64,000 nt of DNA from Spirochaetales bacterium (GCA_016926955.1 JAFGNN010000032.1:1-64000), one strand, 5' to 3'; positions 25,605 to 36,328 are shown, counted from the first letter of the stretch. The notes: generated by a model not told the origin, from the sequence alone. Numbers and translations are program-made.

Positions 25605-25633
25605 TTGACCGCCTCTCGCGGGAACCTCATAGT
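25605..25633 (+). promoter_or_regulatory. Leaderless promoter of the ion permease gene
   Basis: TTGACC (25605-25610), a 17-base spacer, CATAGT (25628-25633) and six bases to the ATG at 25640. No ribosome site is visible. Confidence 0.58.
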
Positions 25634-25639
25634 TGCCGC

Positions 25640-26923
25640 ATGAACCCGATAATCGTGACGGCGCTCGTACTCGTGCTCGCATACGCCCTCATCGCCGCGT
25701 TCTCGAAATACAAGGCCTGGATCAGCCTCGGAGCGGCGCTCCTCCTGATGCTGCTCGGCATGGCGCCCCCGCTCGAGGCGCTGCGAGACTGGGTCAACTG
25801 GAACGTGCTGGCCATCTACGTCGGCTCGCTGATCCTGGCCGAGCTCTTCATCTACTCGAAGGTGCCGGCGGTCATCGCCGAGTGGATAGCCAATGCCGCC
25901 CCGAACGCGGCGGTCGCGATCGCCCTCATCGCCCTCTTCACGGGCCTCGTGTCGGCCTTCGTGGAAAACGTGGCCACGGTCCTGGTTGTCGCCCCGATCG
26001 CCATCGAGATCGCCAGGAAGGTAAAGGTGCCCGTCGGGCTCGTACTGGTCATCCTCGCGGTCAACGCCAACCTGCAAGGCACCGCGACCCTGGTGGGCGA
26101 CCCGCCCTCCATGCTCTTCGCGGGAGCCGCCGGCTTCTCGTTCAACGATTTCTTCTTCTATCAGGGCAAGCTTTCGATCTTCTTCTTCGTCGAATTCGGC
26201 GCCATCATCGCCGCGCTGATCAGCTGGTTCCTTGTGCGCAAGCACGACCACAAGGAACGCGTAGAGCGGACCAGCAAGATCGTCTCGTGGGTACCGCTCC
26301 TCCTCCTCGTGGCGATGGTGGCGGGACTCGCCGTCAACAGTCTCCACGAGACCGGAGTCGGGGCCGGGGCGGGCCTGATCTGCCTCGGCGCGGCCTTGCT
26401 GGGCCAGATCTGGTTCGTGCTCTTCCGCAGGGAAAAACTTTCCGAGGCGCTCCGCATCGTCAGGGGACTCGACTGGGAGACGCTCTTCTTCCTGGTCGGC
26501 ATCTTCATCATGCTCGGCGCGCTCAACCGCTCGGGCGCCATCGAGGTGCTCGCGGCCGGCGTCGAATCGCTGTTCGGGACGAACGTCCTGGCCATCTACG
26601 TCTTCCTGGTGGCCATTTCAGTGCTCATCTCCGGCTTCGTCGATAACGTGCCCTATATCGCCCTCATGCTGCCGCTCGTTTCGAAGGTGTCGTTCAACCT
26701 TGGGATCGCCCCGACCGTGCTCTACTTCGGACTCCTTGTCGGCGCGTGCCTCGGCGGCAACGTGACGCCCTTCGGCGCTTCGGCGAACATCGTGGCGGTA
26801 GGGCTCGCGAAGAAGCGGGGCGATGAGGTCGGCTTCGGCCGCTTCGTGAGGATCGGCCTGCCCTTCACGGCCATAACCACGGTCGCCACCGCCACCGCCG
26901 TCTGGTTCTACTGGAAACCCTGA
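25640..26923 (+). CDS. ArsB/NhaD/SLC13-type ion transporter
   Basis: A 427-residue membrane protein with about eleven hydrophobic segments of the ion transporter superfamily. Paired half-repeats are visible: VENVATVLVV and VGDPPSM in the first half, VDNVPYIALMLP and GGNVTPFGASANIV in the second. This pattern occurs in ArsB arsenite pumps, NhaD sodium/proton antiporters and SLC13-like dicarboxylate carriers. There are no ars genes nearby, so a cation or anion role cannot be chosen. Its own leaderless promoter lies upstream. Confidence 0.88.
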   Translation: MNPIIVTALVLVLAYALIAAFSKYKAWISLGAALLLMLLGMAPPLEALRDWVNWNVLAIYVGSLILAELFIYSKVPAVIAEWIANAAPNAAVAIALIALFTGLVSAFVENVATVLVVAPIAIEIARKVKVPVGLVLVILAVNANLQGTATLVGDPPSMLFAGAAGFSFNDFFFYQGKLSIFFFVEFGAIIAALISWFLVRKHDHKERVERTSKIVSWVPLLLLVAMVAGLAVNSLHETGVGAGAGLICLGAALLGQIWFVLFRREKLSEALRIVRGLDWETLFFLVGIFIMLGALNRSGAIEVLAAGVESLFGTNVLAIYVFLVAISVLISGFVDNVPYIALMLPLVSKVSFNLGIAPTVLYFGLLVGACLGGNVTPFGASANIVAVGLAKKRGDEVGFGRFVRIGLPFTAITTVATATAVWFYWKP

Positions 26924-26978
26924 GTCCGGCGCCCGGGCGTCGGACAACCTGACAGAACTTTCGAGCAAGGGGCTCACG

Positions 26979-27986
26979 ATGCAATCTAAATCCGGGAAAC
27001 CGTCGGCACGCCAGCAAGTCGTCCCGCACAAGGGCTCGCCGGCCTGGGGAAGCCCGACCCCGCTCAAGGTCGCGCTGCTCGTGATCGTCTCGATCGGCCT
27101 CGGCGGCTTCGCGGCCTGGGTGCTGCTCGATTCGACACAGAGCTCCTTCAGCTTGGCCGAGCGGGGAGAAATCGCCGTCCTCGTCGAGAAGACCGCGAGC
27201 GACGGCTTCAACGCCCGACGCGGGCTCGACCTGCTCGACGAGGCCGCGCGGTGGATCGAGTCGGCGACCGGATGGCGTCCGCTCTCCGACGGCAGGCGCT
27301 TCACCGCCATCATGACGGCGGGCAGCTTCGCGAGCCTCGCCCCGCCCGACCCCTTGGTCACCGAACGCTTCTCCGGCGCCGACAGCCCCGCGCGACTGCC
27401 GCTCAAACGCTTCGCGCGGAACATGCGCGGCGGCGAGATCGCCTTCCCGGTCTTTCCAAGCCCGGATGGCAACTACGCGGTGCTCGATCTCGAATCCGGG
27501 CCGGCCTTGCCCTCGATGGTACATGCGCTCGTCCACGCCGAAGCCTCGTTCCGCAAGCCCCAGGCGGTAAAAGCGCTTACCGACCCATTCTCGGATCGTT
27601 TCGATCCAGCGGAGACGGCGCGCTGGCGCTTCGTCGAGGAGACCGTCGCTGTCCTGCTCTCCGAGCTGGCCGCGCTCGGCGGAAGCCCCGCGGAGGCGGC
27701 AGGATCCTTCGACCGGGCTGCCGCGCGTTACGCCGCGGACGGCCCGGTGCGGGACGAGGAGCGCCTCAGGCTCGCATTGACCGGCACCGTCGAGGAAAAG
27801 GACGGCGACTACTATCTCTCCGCATACGAATTCGCCGCCCGCCTTCTGGCCGTGGCCGGCGCGCGGGAGACCCTCGCCTTCTGCGCGCGCGTCGTTTCAG
27901 GCGACTACGACAGTCTTGAAGGCGCTTTCGCCCGCATGCGGGGCGGCTTCGGCCCCGTGGACGTCGATTCGGCCCTGGGCTACTGA
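26979..27986 (+). CDS. Membrane-anchored protein of unknown function, possible degenerate metallopeptidase
   Basis: A 335-residue protein with one N-terminal membrane segment (about 29-50) and a large outside domain. A central HALVH at 182-186 followed about 30-40 residues later by FVEETVAVLL recalls the HExxH...E pattern of gluzincin (peptidase MA-like) domains, but the catalytic Glu is Ala, so if related it is inactive. AAGGGG precedes the ATG. The permease ends 55 bases upstream on the same strand and they may be co-transcribed. No firm family assignment. Confidence 0.8.
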   Translation: MQSKSGKPSARQQVVPHKGSPAWGSPTPLKVALLVIVSIGLGGFAAWVLLDSTQSSFSLAERGEIAVLVEKTASDGFNARRGLDLLDEAARWIESATGWRPLSDGRRFTAIMTAGSFASLAPPDPLVTERFSGADSPARLPLKRFARNMRGGEIAFPVFPSPDGNYAVLDLESGPALPSMVHALVHAEASFRKPQAVKALTDPFSDRFDPAETARWRFVEETVAVLLSELAALGGSPAEAAGSFDRAAARYAADGPVRDEERLRLALTGTVEEKDGDYYLSAYEFAARLLAVAGARETLAFCARVVSGDYDSLEGAFARMRGGFGPVDVDSALGY

Positions 27987-28002
27987 AAACCGCGCGGCAC
28001 GC

Positions 28003-28030
28003 TTGCATTGCGCCTGAGCCGCGCTATCTT
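28003..28030 (+). promoter_or_regulatory. Promoter of the small lipoprotein gene
   Basis: TTGCAT (28003-28008), a 16-base spacer and TATCTT (28025-28030), giving a leader of about 70 bases. Confidence 0.55.
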
Positions 28031-28105
28031 TCAGAAGAGCCGAACTACGCGGCGCGAGTCATCAGGCATCATGGTTCAGGCTCCCGTCGCGCCGGGGAGC
28101 TAGAA

Positions 28106-28471
28106 ATGAAGAAAGTCGCCATCTCCCTCCTTTTTGCCTCGTTCCTCCTGCTGGCCTCCTGCGAAATGATCCTCTTCTCGTCCATGGACGACCTGGCCCC
28201 GGCGACGCCCGCCAATGTCAGGCTTGTCGACGACCCATTGATGTCGGGCCCGCCCAAGCTCGCGTGGGACGCGAGCGAAGGCGCCGCCTGGTATGTCGTG
28301 TATGCCAAGTACGATCTGACGGACGCCCATGTACCATGGAGTCCGGAGGGCCAGACGACCCGGCTCGAATGGAACATGGCCGGCGGAGGATACTACGCCG
28401 TGGTCGCGGTAAACGGCTTCGGTTCATCCGCGCTTTCCGCGCCGACTTCGGACCCCTTCACCGGCTGGTAA
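28106..28471 (+). CDS. Small lipoprotein with fibronectin type III-like domain
   Basis: 121 residues. The signal MKKVAISLLFASFLLLASC ends in the lipobox LASC, so the protein is lipid-anchored. The mature part looks like a single FN3-type beta-sandwich: TPANVRLVDD, PKLAWDASEGAAWYVVYAKY and YYAVVAVNGFGSSALSAP correspond to typical B, C and F-G strands. FN3-like lipoproteins often mediate surface binding, but no ligand is indicated. A GGGGAGC element precedes the ATG. A strong terminator lies downstream. Confidence 0.85.
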   Translation: MKKVAISLLFASFLLLASCEMILFSSMDDLAPATPANVRLVDDPLMSGPPKLAWDASEGAAWYVVYAKYDLTDAHVPWSPEGQTTRLEWNMAGGGYYAVVAVNGFGSSALSAPTSDPFTGW

Positions 28472-28521
28472 TAGCACCCTTTTTACGCGGCCGTCCGCTT
28501 CGGCCGACTTCCCCTTCCGCT

Positions 28522-28559
28522 CCGCCGCGGCGTCCTCCTTCGCCGCGGCGGTTTTTCTT
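28522..28559 (+). terminator. Rho-independent terminator
   Basis: CCGCCGCGGCG (28522-28532) pairs over 11 bp with CGCCGCGGCGG (28541-28551), followed by TTTTTCTT. It ends the lipoprotein transcript and separates it from the tryptophanase promoter. Confidence 0.88.
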
Positions 28560-28633
28560 CCGCGACTGACGGCGGCATCCCGGGTCATGTTTCTGTAAAT
28601 AATTACGGCACAACCAAATAAGCGAATATTCAC

Positions 28634-28662
28634 ATTGACGCGTTCCCGAAGCGGACATAGAA
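28634..28662 (+). promoter_or_regulatory. Strong promoter of the tryptophanase gene
   Basis: TTGACG (28634-28639), an ideal 17-base spacer and TAGAAT (28657-28662). The 50 bases upstream (about 28585-28633) are unusually AT-rich for this genome and could be an UP element. An ATG at 28671 stands eight bases after the -10 and opens a 54-codon frame that overlaps the real gene in another frame. Confidence 0.7.
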
Positions 28663-28744
28663 TCGAGGCCCATGGGCGTGTCGTGCCGGTATCCAGCCCG
28701 GCCGCTGTCCGGCCGTTCGGTCGTACGCGCCCAAGGAGGATTCC

Positions 28745-30139
28745 ATGGACCTGCCCTGGGCCGAACCCTGGCGTGCCAAGACGATCGAGCCGATCCGCCG
28801 CTCCACGCGGGGGGAACGCGAATCATGGATCGCTGACGCGCGTTACAACCTGTTCAACCTGCGTTCCGACCGGGTCTACATCGACCTCCTGACCGATTCG
28901 GGAACCGGAGCCATGAGCGCCGCCCAATGGGCCGAGATGATGCTCGGCGACGAGAGCTACGCCGGCGCGTCCTCCTACCACAAGCTCAAGGCGACCATCG
29001 AGGAACTCCTCGGCATGCCGTACTTCCTGCCGACCCACCAGGGCCGCGCGGCGGAGAACGTGCTCATGTCGACCCTGATCGGGGTCGGGTCGGAAGGCGC
29101 GGGCAAGCTGGTACCCGGCAACTCGCACTTCGATACAACCAAGGGCCACATCGAGTTCCGCAAGGCCCACGCGGTCGACCTGACCGTCGCGGAAGCCTTC
29201 GACACCCAGAGCCTCCATCCCTTCAAGGGCGACGTCGACCTCCGGCGCCTCAAGGACTTCCTCGAGGCGAATCCCCGCGAACGCGTGCCCCTCTGCATCA
29301 TCACGGTCACCTGCAACAGCTCCGGCGGCCAGCCGGTCTCCATGGCCAACCTGCGGGCCAGCTCGGAGCTCTGCCGAAAATTCGGGGTACCCCTCTTCCT
29401 CGACGCAGCCCGCTTCGCCGAGAACGCCTGGTTCATCAAGCGCCGCGAGAAGGGCTACGCCGAAAAGAGCGTACGCGAAATCGTGCGCGAGATGTTCTCG
29501 TACGCCGACGGCGCGACCATGTCCAGCAAGAAGGACGGCATCGTCAACATCGGCGGCTTCATCGCCTTCCGCAGCCGCGAGCTGTGGGAAAAAGCCAGCA
29601 CCTTCAACATCATGTTCGAAGGCTTCAATACATACGGCGGCATGGCCGGGCGCGACATGGGCGCGCTCTCCGCGGGACTCCGCGAGGCGTGCGAGGAGGA
29701 CTACCTGGAGGCCCGCGTGGGACAGGTGGCCTATCTCGGCGAGAAGCTCGAAAGCCATGGCATCACGTGCCAGAAGCCTTTCGGCGGGCACGCCATCTTC
29801 ATCGACGCCCTCAGGTTCCTCCCCGCCGTGCCGCGCGCGGAGTACGTGGCGCAGACCCTCGGCATCGAGGCGTATATCGAAGGCGGAGTTCGCTGCGTCG
29901 AGATCGGCACCCTGCTCGCGGACCGCGACCCCGATACGCGGCAGGACCGCTACCCCGCGCTCGAGCTGCTCCGCCTGGCCATCCCGCGCCGGGTGTATTC
30001 TAACGACCATATGGACTACGTCGCGGCTACCTTCGCCAACGTGTTCGCGCGCCGCGATTCGATCCGCCGGGGCTTGCGCGTCGTCCGCGAGGCGCCCATC
30101 CTCCGGCACTTCACCGTGGAGCTCGAGCGGGCCTTGTAG
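28745..30139 (+). CDS. tnaA: Tryptophanase (tryptophan indole-lyase)
   Basis: A PLP enzyme of 464 residues that splits tryptophan into indole, pyruvate and ammonia. The PLP lysine is probably K263 in MSSKKDG. The related tyrosine phenol-lyase has MERG at the substrate site, whereas this protein has VEIG (in GVRCVEIGTLL), as tryptophanases do, so tryptophan is favoured; the NIGGF after the lysine is more tyrosine-lyase-like, so some doubt remains. AAGGAGG gives a strong ribosome site. No TnaC-like Trp-containing leader peptide and no tnaB permease are present. Confidence 0.88.
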   Translation: MDLPWAEPWRAKTIEPIRRSTRGERESWIADARYNLFNLRSDRVYIDLLTDSGTGAMSAAQWAEMMLGDESYAGASSYHKLKATIEELLGMPYFLPTHQGRAAENVLMSTLIGVGSEGAGKLVPGNSHFDTTKGHIEFRKAHAVDLTVAEAFDTQSLHPFKGDVDLRRLKDFLEANPRERVPLCIITVTCNSSGGQPVSMANLRASSELCRKFGVPLFLDAARFAENAWFIKRREKGYAEKSVREIVREMFSYADGATMSSKKDGIVNIGGFIAFRSRELWEKASTFNIMFEGFNTYGGMAGRDMGALSAGLREACEEDYLEARVGQVAYLGEKLESHGITCQKPFGGHAIFIDALRFLPAVPRAEYVAQTLGIEAYIEGGVRCVEIGTLLADRDPDTRQDRYPALELLRLAIPRRVYSNDHMDYVAATFANVFARRDSIRRGLRVVREAPILRHFTVELERAL

Positions 30140-30152
30140 ACATAAGTCCGCG

Positions 30153-30182
30153 TTGCCGTTTCGCCGATACTCCCCCTATAGT
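30153..30182 (+). promoter_or_regulatory. Promoter of the OsmC gene
   Basis: TTGCCG (30153-30158), an 18-base spacer and TATAGT (30177-30182), 16 bases before the ATG. A GGAGG ribosome site lies between. Confidence 0.58.
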
Positions 30183-30198
30183 TGATGCGGAGGTATCG

Positions 30199-30615
30199 AT
30201 GACTCACGAAATAGTCTGCGAATGGAAGGGTGACATGGCCTTCGAGGCCGAGGTGACCGGCCACCGGATTACTCTCGACGCCGAGGAGCAGTTCGGCGGG
30301 CGCAACGCGGGACCGCGGCCCAAGCAATTGCTCCTGGCCTCGCTCGCAGGGTGCTCCGGCATGGACGTCATTTCCATACTCCGCAAGATGCGCGAGCCGG
30401 TCAGCTGGTACGACATCAAGGTCTCGGGCGAGCTCACCGAAGAGCATCCCAAGTACTACTCGCGCATCAAGCTGGTCTACCGCTTCAAGCAGGCCGACGG
30501 CCTCAAGGCGGAGAACGTCGAAAAGGCGGTGCGGCTCTCGCAGGAGAAGTACTGCGGCGTGTCCGCGCTGCTCCGCATGGCCATACCCGTCGACTGGGAG
30601 ATCGAATACGTCTAG
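30199..30615 (+). CDS. OsmC/Ohr family protein
   Basis: A 138-residue protein of the OsmC fold, whose known members reduce organic hydroperoxides using two cysteines. The pair is present: Cys in LAGCSGMDV (about residue 52) and Cys in KYCGVSALL (about 120). The early PKQLLLASLAGC helix and the KYCGVS segment are characteristic. GGAGG precedes the ATG. It is followed by the sensor kinase with little gap, so the two may be co-transcribed. The physiological substrate is not known. Confidence 0.9.
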   Translation: MTHEIVCEWKGDMAFEAEVTGHRITLDAEEQFGGRNAGPRPKQLLLASLAGCSGMDVISILRKMREPVSWYDIKVSGELTEEHPKYYSRIKLVYRFKQADGLKAENVEKAVRLSQEKYCGVSALLRMAIPVDWEIEYV

Positions 30616-30709
30616 GCTCGCGCGCTTCCTGAGGGCCTCGCTCTACACCCACGCCTTCCCGCTCTTCCTGGCGACCACGCTGATCGGCGGGCTCCTCGGG
30701 GTCGCGGCC

Positions 30710-33274
30710 ATGTTCTCGCCGGCCCTCGGGCCGCTCGAGGTCGAACCGCCCGCGCCCGTGCCGGTCGACAGGCCGACCGTGCTGGCGCTCCACTCGTACG
30801 CGCTCGACTTCGCCTGGACCCGCTCGGTCGACGACGGGATCGAGGCGGCACTCGACGGGAAGGCCACGCTGGTCCGCGAATTCCTCGACGCGAAGCGCTC
30901 CACCGCCCCGGAGGACCTCGACCGGGCCGAACGGGCCATCGCGGCGCGGCACGATCGCGACGCCTTCGACCTCGTCATCCTCTCGGACAATGTCGCCTTC
31001 GACTTCTTCGCCGAACGCGGAGCCCGCATCTTTCCCGACACTCCGGTGGTCTTCTGCGGCATAAACGACTGGGGCCCCGAGCTCGCCGAGCGCCTGCCCG
31101 GTTCGTGCGGGGTGGTCGAAAACGTCGACTACGCGGGAACGGCCGCGCTCGCGCGCGAACTCTTCCCCTCGCTGCGCCGCCTGGTCCTTTTCGCCGACGC
31201 CACCTCCGGAGGCCGGGGCACCCTGGCCGACGCCCGCAGGCAGATCGCGGCCGCCCAGCCGGACCTCGAGCTCGTTTCGGGAAGCGGCGCCGGCCTGTTC
31301 GAGGCCGCCGGCGCCGCCAGACCACCGGAAGGGGCGGAGGGAGAGTCGGCGATCCTGCTGCTTTCGTACGTCACCGACGGGGAGGGCGTCGTCTGGCCGG
31401 CCGGCGATATCGCGAACATACTCGACAGGGAATCGGGCTTGCCCGTCTTCACGTCCCACGACGCGTTCTTCGCCCCTCCGGCGCTCGGCGGAGCCATGGT
31501 AAGCGGATTCGACCAGGGCAGGCGCGCCGGCGAGATGGCTGCCGCCTTGCTCGAAGGCTCGGGATCGTGGCGGGTGGAAACCGAGGGCACTCCGCCGGTA
31601 CGGCTGGTCGACTGGTACGTCTACCAGTCCCGCAGGCTGGGCACTCGTCCGCCCGAAGGCTACGCGTTCCACGGCGAACCGGTATCCTTCGCGAGGCGCG
31701 AACCCGGAGCGACCTGGTTCGCGGTCTGCGCGCTGATCGTGGCGGTGTCGGCCATCCTCCTCCTGTACAGGCTCTGGAACCGGGCGCTCGACGCGCGGTT
31801 CCAGGCTGTAGAATCCGCGGCCAGTTTCCGCGCCATGTTCGACAACCTGCCCATGGGCGCGGCCATGCACAGACTCGTCCGCGATGCCGGGGGCAAGCCC
31901 ACGGACTACCGCATCGTCCAGGTGAATCCCGCCTTCGGCCCCGTGCTCGGCAAGCTCGGATCGAGCGCCGAGGGCCGCCTCGCGAGCGAGGTGTACGGCG
32001 GAGCGGTGCTGCTCGACCGCTACGCGCGCATCGCGGCGTCGAGGACGCACGAGAGCTTCGAGCTCGAATTCGGCCGGCAGACCCTGCGTGTCTCGAGCTA
32101 CGGCACGGGCGACGACGGCTTCGTCACCATGTTCGAGGACATAAGCGAGCGAAAGGAAGCCGAACGGCGCCTCGCGGCCGCCGAGGAGCGATACCGCCTG
32201 GCGGTGGAAGCCACCGAGGATGTCATCTGGGATTGGCATCTTCCGTCGGGCCGCTTCTCGTTCTCGCCACGCTGGTACGAGATCACGGGCTACTCCGAGA
32301 GCGAGTTGCCGCCCAGCTACGACTCCTGGGTGGCGATCGTGCATCCGGACGACGCGGCCAAGGCCATCGGCTACGCGAGGCGGAAAGCTCCGGACGGTCG
32401 GCGTTACGTCCACGAGTACCGCATCCTGACCCGCGACCGTCGCGAGCTTTGGATCGAGGAGCGCGGCCGCGTCGTCGAATCGGATCCCTCGGGCAGGCCG
32501 AAACGGGTGATCGGTTCCTTCACGGACGTCAGCGCCCGCCACCGCATGCTCGAGGAGATGAACCGCAGCGCCGGAGACCTGGCCCGCAAGAACGAAGAGC
32601 TCGAGCGCTTCGCGTACACCATCTCCCACGACCTCAAGAGTCCGCTGATCACCATCAAGGGCTTCCTCGCCTTCCTCGAGAAGGACTACGCGGAGGGCAA
32701 CGCAGAACGATTCGCCAAGGATCTCGGCAGGATCGGCGGCGCCGCGGACCGCATGCAGGAGCTTCTCACGGATATCCTCGAGTTCTCCCGAGCCGGCCGC
32801 GACGCCAATCCTCCTAAGCGATTCCAGGCGCGACCGGCCATCGAGGAGGCGCTCGAAAACCTCGCGGAGGGCATACGCCGGCGCGAAGCGAAGGTCGAGC
32901 TCGATGTCGCCCAGCTCGAATTGGAAGGCGATCGGCCCCGCTTCGTGGAACTTTTCCAGAACCTGGTCGAGAATGCCCTCAAGTACGGCGGCGAGCGGAG
33001 GGATCTGGCCATAGCCGTGCGCGGTTTCCCGTTCAACGCGCGGGCGCGTTTCCGTGTCGAGGACAACGGAATCGGCATGGAGCCGGAGTACCTCGAGAAC
33101 GTGTTCGGGCTCTTCAACAAGCTCGATCCGAAGAGCGAAGGAACCGGCCTCGGCCTGGCGCTCGCGCGGCGCATCGTCGAGCATCAGGGCGGCTCGATTC
33201 GAGCCGAGTCGGAGGGCTTGGGAAAGGGCAGCGCCTTCGTGGTCGAGCTGCCGCTCGCGCCTTCCGCGCCCTGA
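30710..33274 (+). CDS. Sensor histidine kinase with ABC-type periplasmic sensor domain and PAS domains
   Basis: A 854-residue kinase. Residues about 20-300 resemble the ABC_sub_bind extracytoplasmic sensor; one membrane segment follows (WFAVCALIVAVSAILLLY), then two PAS regions and the kinase core with ISHDLKSP (H-box), NLVENALKYGG (N-box), VEDNGIGM (G1) and GTGLGLALARR (G2). The ATG at 30710 is the first ATG/GTG/TTG in frame, but the frame is open upstream to beyond OsmC and encodes LFLATTLIGGLLGVAAMF, the expected first membrane anchor. A CTG at 30629 preceded by a basic stretch could be the real start. The kinase lacks a receiver. Confidence 0.88.
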   Translation: MFSPALGPLEVEPPAPVPVDRPTVLALHSYALDFAWTRSVDDGIEAALDGKATLVREFLDAKRSTAPEDLDRAERAIAARHDRDAFDLVILSDNVAFDFFAERGARIFPDTPVVFCGINDWGPELAERLPGSCGVVENVDYAGTAALARELFPSLRRLVLFADATSGGRGTLADARRQIAAAQPDLELVSGSGAGLFEAAGAARPPEGAEGESAILLLSYVTDGEGVVWPAGDIANILDRESGLPVFTSHDAFFAPPALGGAMVSGFDQGRRAGEMAAALLEGSGSWRVETEGTPPVRLVDWYVYQSRRLGTRPPEGYAFHGEPVSFARREPGATWFAVCALIVAVSAILLLYRLWNRALDARFQAVESAASFRAMFDNLPMGAAMHRLVRDAGGKPTDYRIVQVNPAFGPVLGKLGSSAEGRLASEVYGGAVLLDRYARIAASRTHESFELEFGRQTLRVSSYGTGDDGFVTMFEDISERKEAERRLAAAEERYRLAVEATEDVIWDWHLPSGRFSFSPRWYEITGYSESELPPSYDSWVAIVHPDDAAKAIGYARRKAPDGRRYVHEYRILTRDRRELWIEERGRVVESDPSGRPKRVIGSFTDVSARHRMLEEMNRSAGDLARKNEELERFAYTISHDLKSPLITIKGFLAFLEKDYAEGNAERFAKDLGRIGGAADRMQELLTDILEFSRAGRDANPPKRFQARPAIEEALENLAEGIRRREAKVELDVAQLELEGDRPRFVELFQNLVENALKYGGERRDLAIAVRGFPFNARARFRVEDNGIGMEPEYLENVFGLFNKLDPKSEGTGLGLALARRIVEHQGGSIRAESEGLGKGSAFVVELPLAPSAP

Positions 33275-33298
33275 GCGGGCGCGGCGCGGCCCCCGCGC

Positions 33299-33328
33299 TT
33301 GCGCCGTTCCGGCCCGTGAACCTATACT
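33299..33328 (+). promoter_or_regulatory. Promoter of the GAF reductase gene
   Basis: TTGCGC (33299-33304), an 18-base spacer and TATACT (33323-33328), about 47 bases before the start codon. Confidence 0.5.
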
Positions 33329-33375
33329 CGAAACGCGTCCCCCGCTCCACGCGGGACGCGTCCCAAGGAGCGACC

Positions 33376-33846
33376 ATGGATTTCGACGCCCTTTACGACG
33401 ACTGCGCGCGTATCCTCGCCGGCCCCGGAGAGCCCCGCGGGCGGCTCCAGGCCCTCTGCGACCTGGTCGCGGGAAAGGTGCCCCACTACGACTGGTTCGG
33501 CTTCTACATAGCCGCCAAGACGGAGAAAGTGCTGGTGCTCGGCCCCTTCGCGGGGGAAGCGACCGATCACGTCCGCATTGCCTTCGGCTCGGGCATCTGT
33601 GGCCAGGCCGCGGCCAACGGCGAGACCTTTGTCGTCGACGACGTCTCCGCCGAGGCCAATTACCTCGCCTGCTCGCTCAAGGTCAAAAGCGAGATCGTCG
33701 TCCCCGTGCCCGCCCCCGACGACACCGTGGCCGGCGAGATCGACATCGACAGCCACTCCAAGGCCGCGTTCGGAATCGAGGACGTCTCCTTCCTCGAGCG
33801 CCTCTCCATCCTCGTCGCCAAGGACGTCCAGGCCTTGCGAGCCTAG
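33376..33846 (+). CDS. GAF-domain free methionine-R-sulfoxide reductase-type protein
   Basis: A 156-residue single GAF domain of the fRMsr type, which reduces free methionine-R-sulfoxide. The family signature is clear: GSGICGQAA with C75, VVDDV, YLACSLKVKSEIVVPV with C99, and GEIDIDSHSKAAF. The additional N-terminal-side Cys that many enzymes use as a resolving residue is absent (the position reads ATDHV). Activity would therefore rely on C75 and C99. The start at 33376 follows AAGGAG; the frame from 33316 lacks similarity. Confidence 0.88.
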   Translation: MDFDALYDDCARILAGPGEPRGRLQALCDLVAGKVPHYDWFGFYIAAKTEKVLVLGPFAGEATDHVRIAFGSGICGQAAANGETFVVDDVSAEANYLACSLKVKSEIVVPVPAPDDTVAGEIDIDSHSKAAFGIEDVSFLERLSILVAKDVQALRA

Positions 33847-33879
33847 AGCCGCCCCCGGCCCGCACCCCCGGCGGGCGGC

Positions 33880-33909
33880 TTGATCAAATCCCTCGATTTT
33901 CCCTATAAT
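33880..33909 (+). promoter_or_regulatory. Promoter of fusA, with 230-base leader
   Basis: TTGATC (33880-33885), an 18-base spacer and a perfect TATAAT (33904-33909). The leader to the ATG at 34143 is about 230 bases with GC-rich inverted segments (for example around 33987-34006) but no known riboswitch was recognised. Confidence 0.72.
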
Positions 33910-34142
33910 CGGCCGAGCAGGGGTTTCCACGTTCAGCGAGCTGTTCCCCGAAGTCTCGGGCCGGCCGCCTTGATCCGTAATCGCCCGGGCCGCATGCGGC
34001 CGCGGGAAGCGCGCGCGGGACAAGCGACGGACGGCGCATCATAAGAGTCCCCAGCCAGACCGAACCATTCGCACCGGGTCCCGACCACAAGCCGGGGTGG
34101 GTGCGGGATCGCCACGCAAACCGAACGAAGAGGTAGAGACGA

Positions 34143-36233
<2,091 letters not shown>

Positions 36234-36248
36234 CGCTTGCTGGATCCG

Positions 36249-36273
36249 GACGGCCGCCTTTCGGGCGGCCGTC
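36249..36273 (+). terminator. Hairpin downstream of fusA
   Basis: GACGGCCGCC (36249-36258) pairs over 10 bp with GGCGGCCGTC (36264-36273) around TTTCG. It is 16 bases after the stop, followed by only a short T-rich stretch (GCTTT), so termination may be partial. Confidence 0.6.
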
Positions 36274-36300
36274 GCTTTACCGGGGGCTTCCGATTCGCGC

Positions 36301-36328
36301 TTGCCCGCGTTACCGGAAGCTGTATAAT
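36301..36328 (+). promoter_or_regulatory. Promoter of the RecA-fold ATPase gene
   Basis: TTGCCC (36301-36306), a 16-base spacer and an extended -10 TG-TATAAT (TATAAT at 36323-36328). The leader would be about 105 bases. Confidence 0.62.

Noticed and set aside
28671-28838. TnaC-like leader peptide before tryptophanase
   Set aside because: The frame has no tryptophan and no TnaC features; kept only as a possible overlapping frame.
30503-33184. Long antisense frame of 893 codons opposite the sensor kinase
   Set aside because: Mirror of the kinase coding pattern; Arg/Glu/Ala-rich with no domains and no promoter or ribosome site.
33910-34142. Riboswitch in the fusA leader
   Set aside because: No known riboswitch core could be identified; only GC-rich inverted segments are visible.
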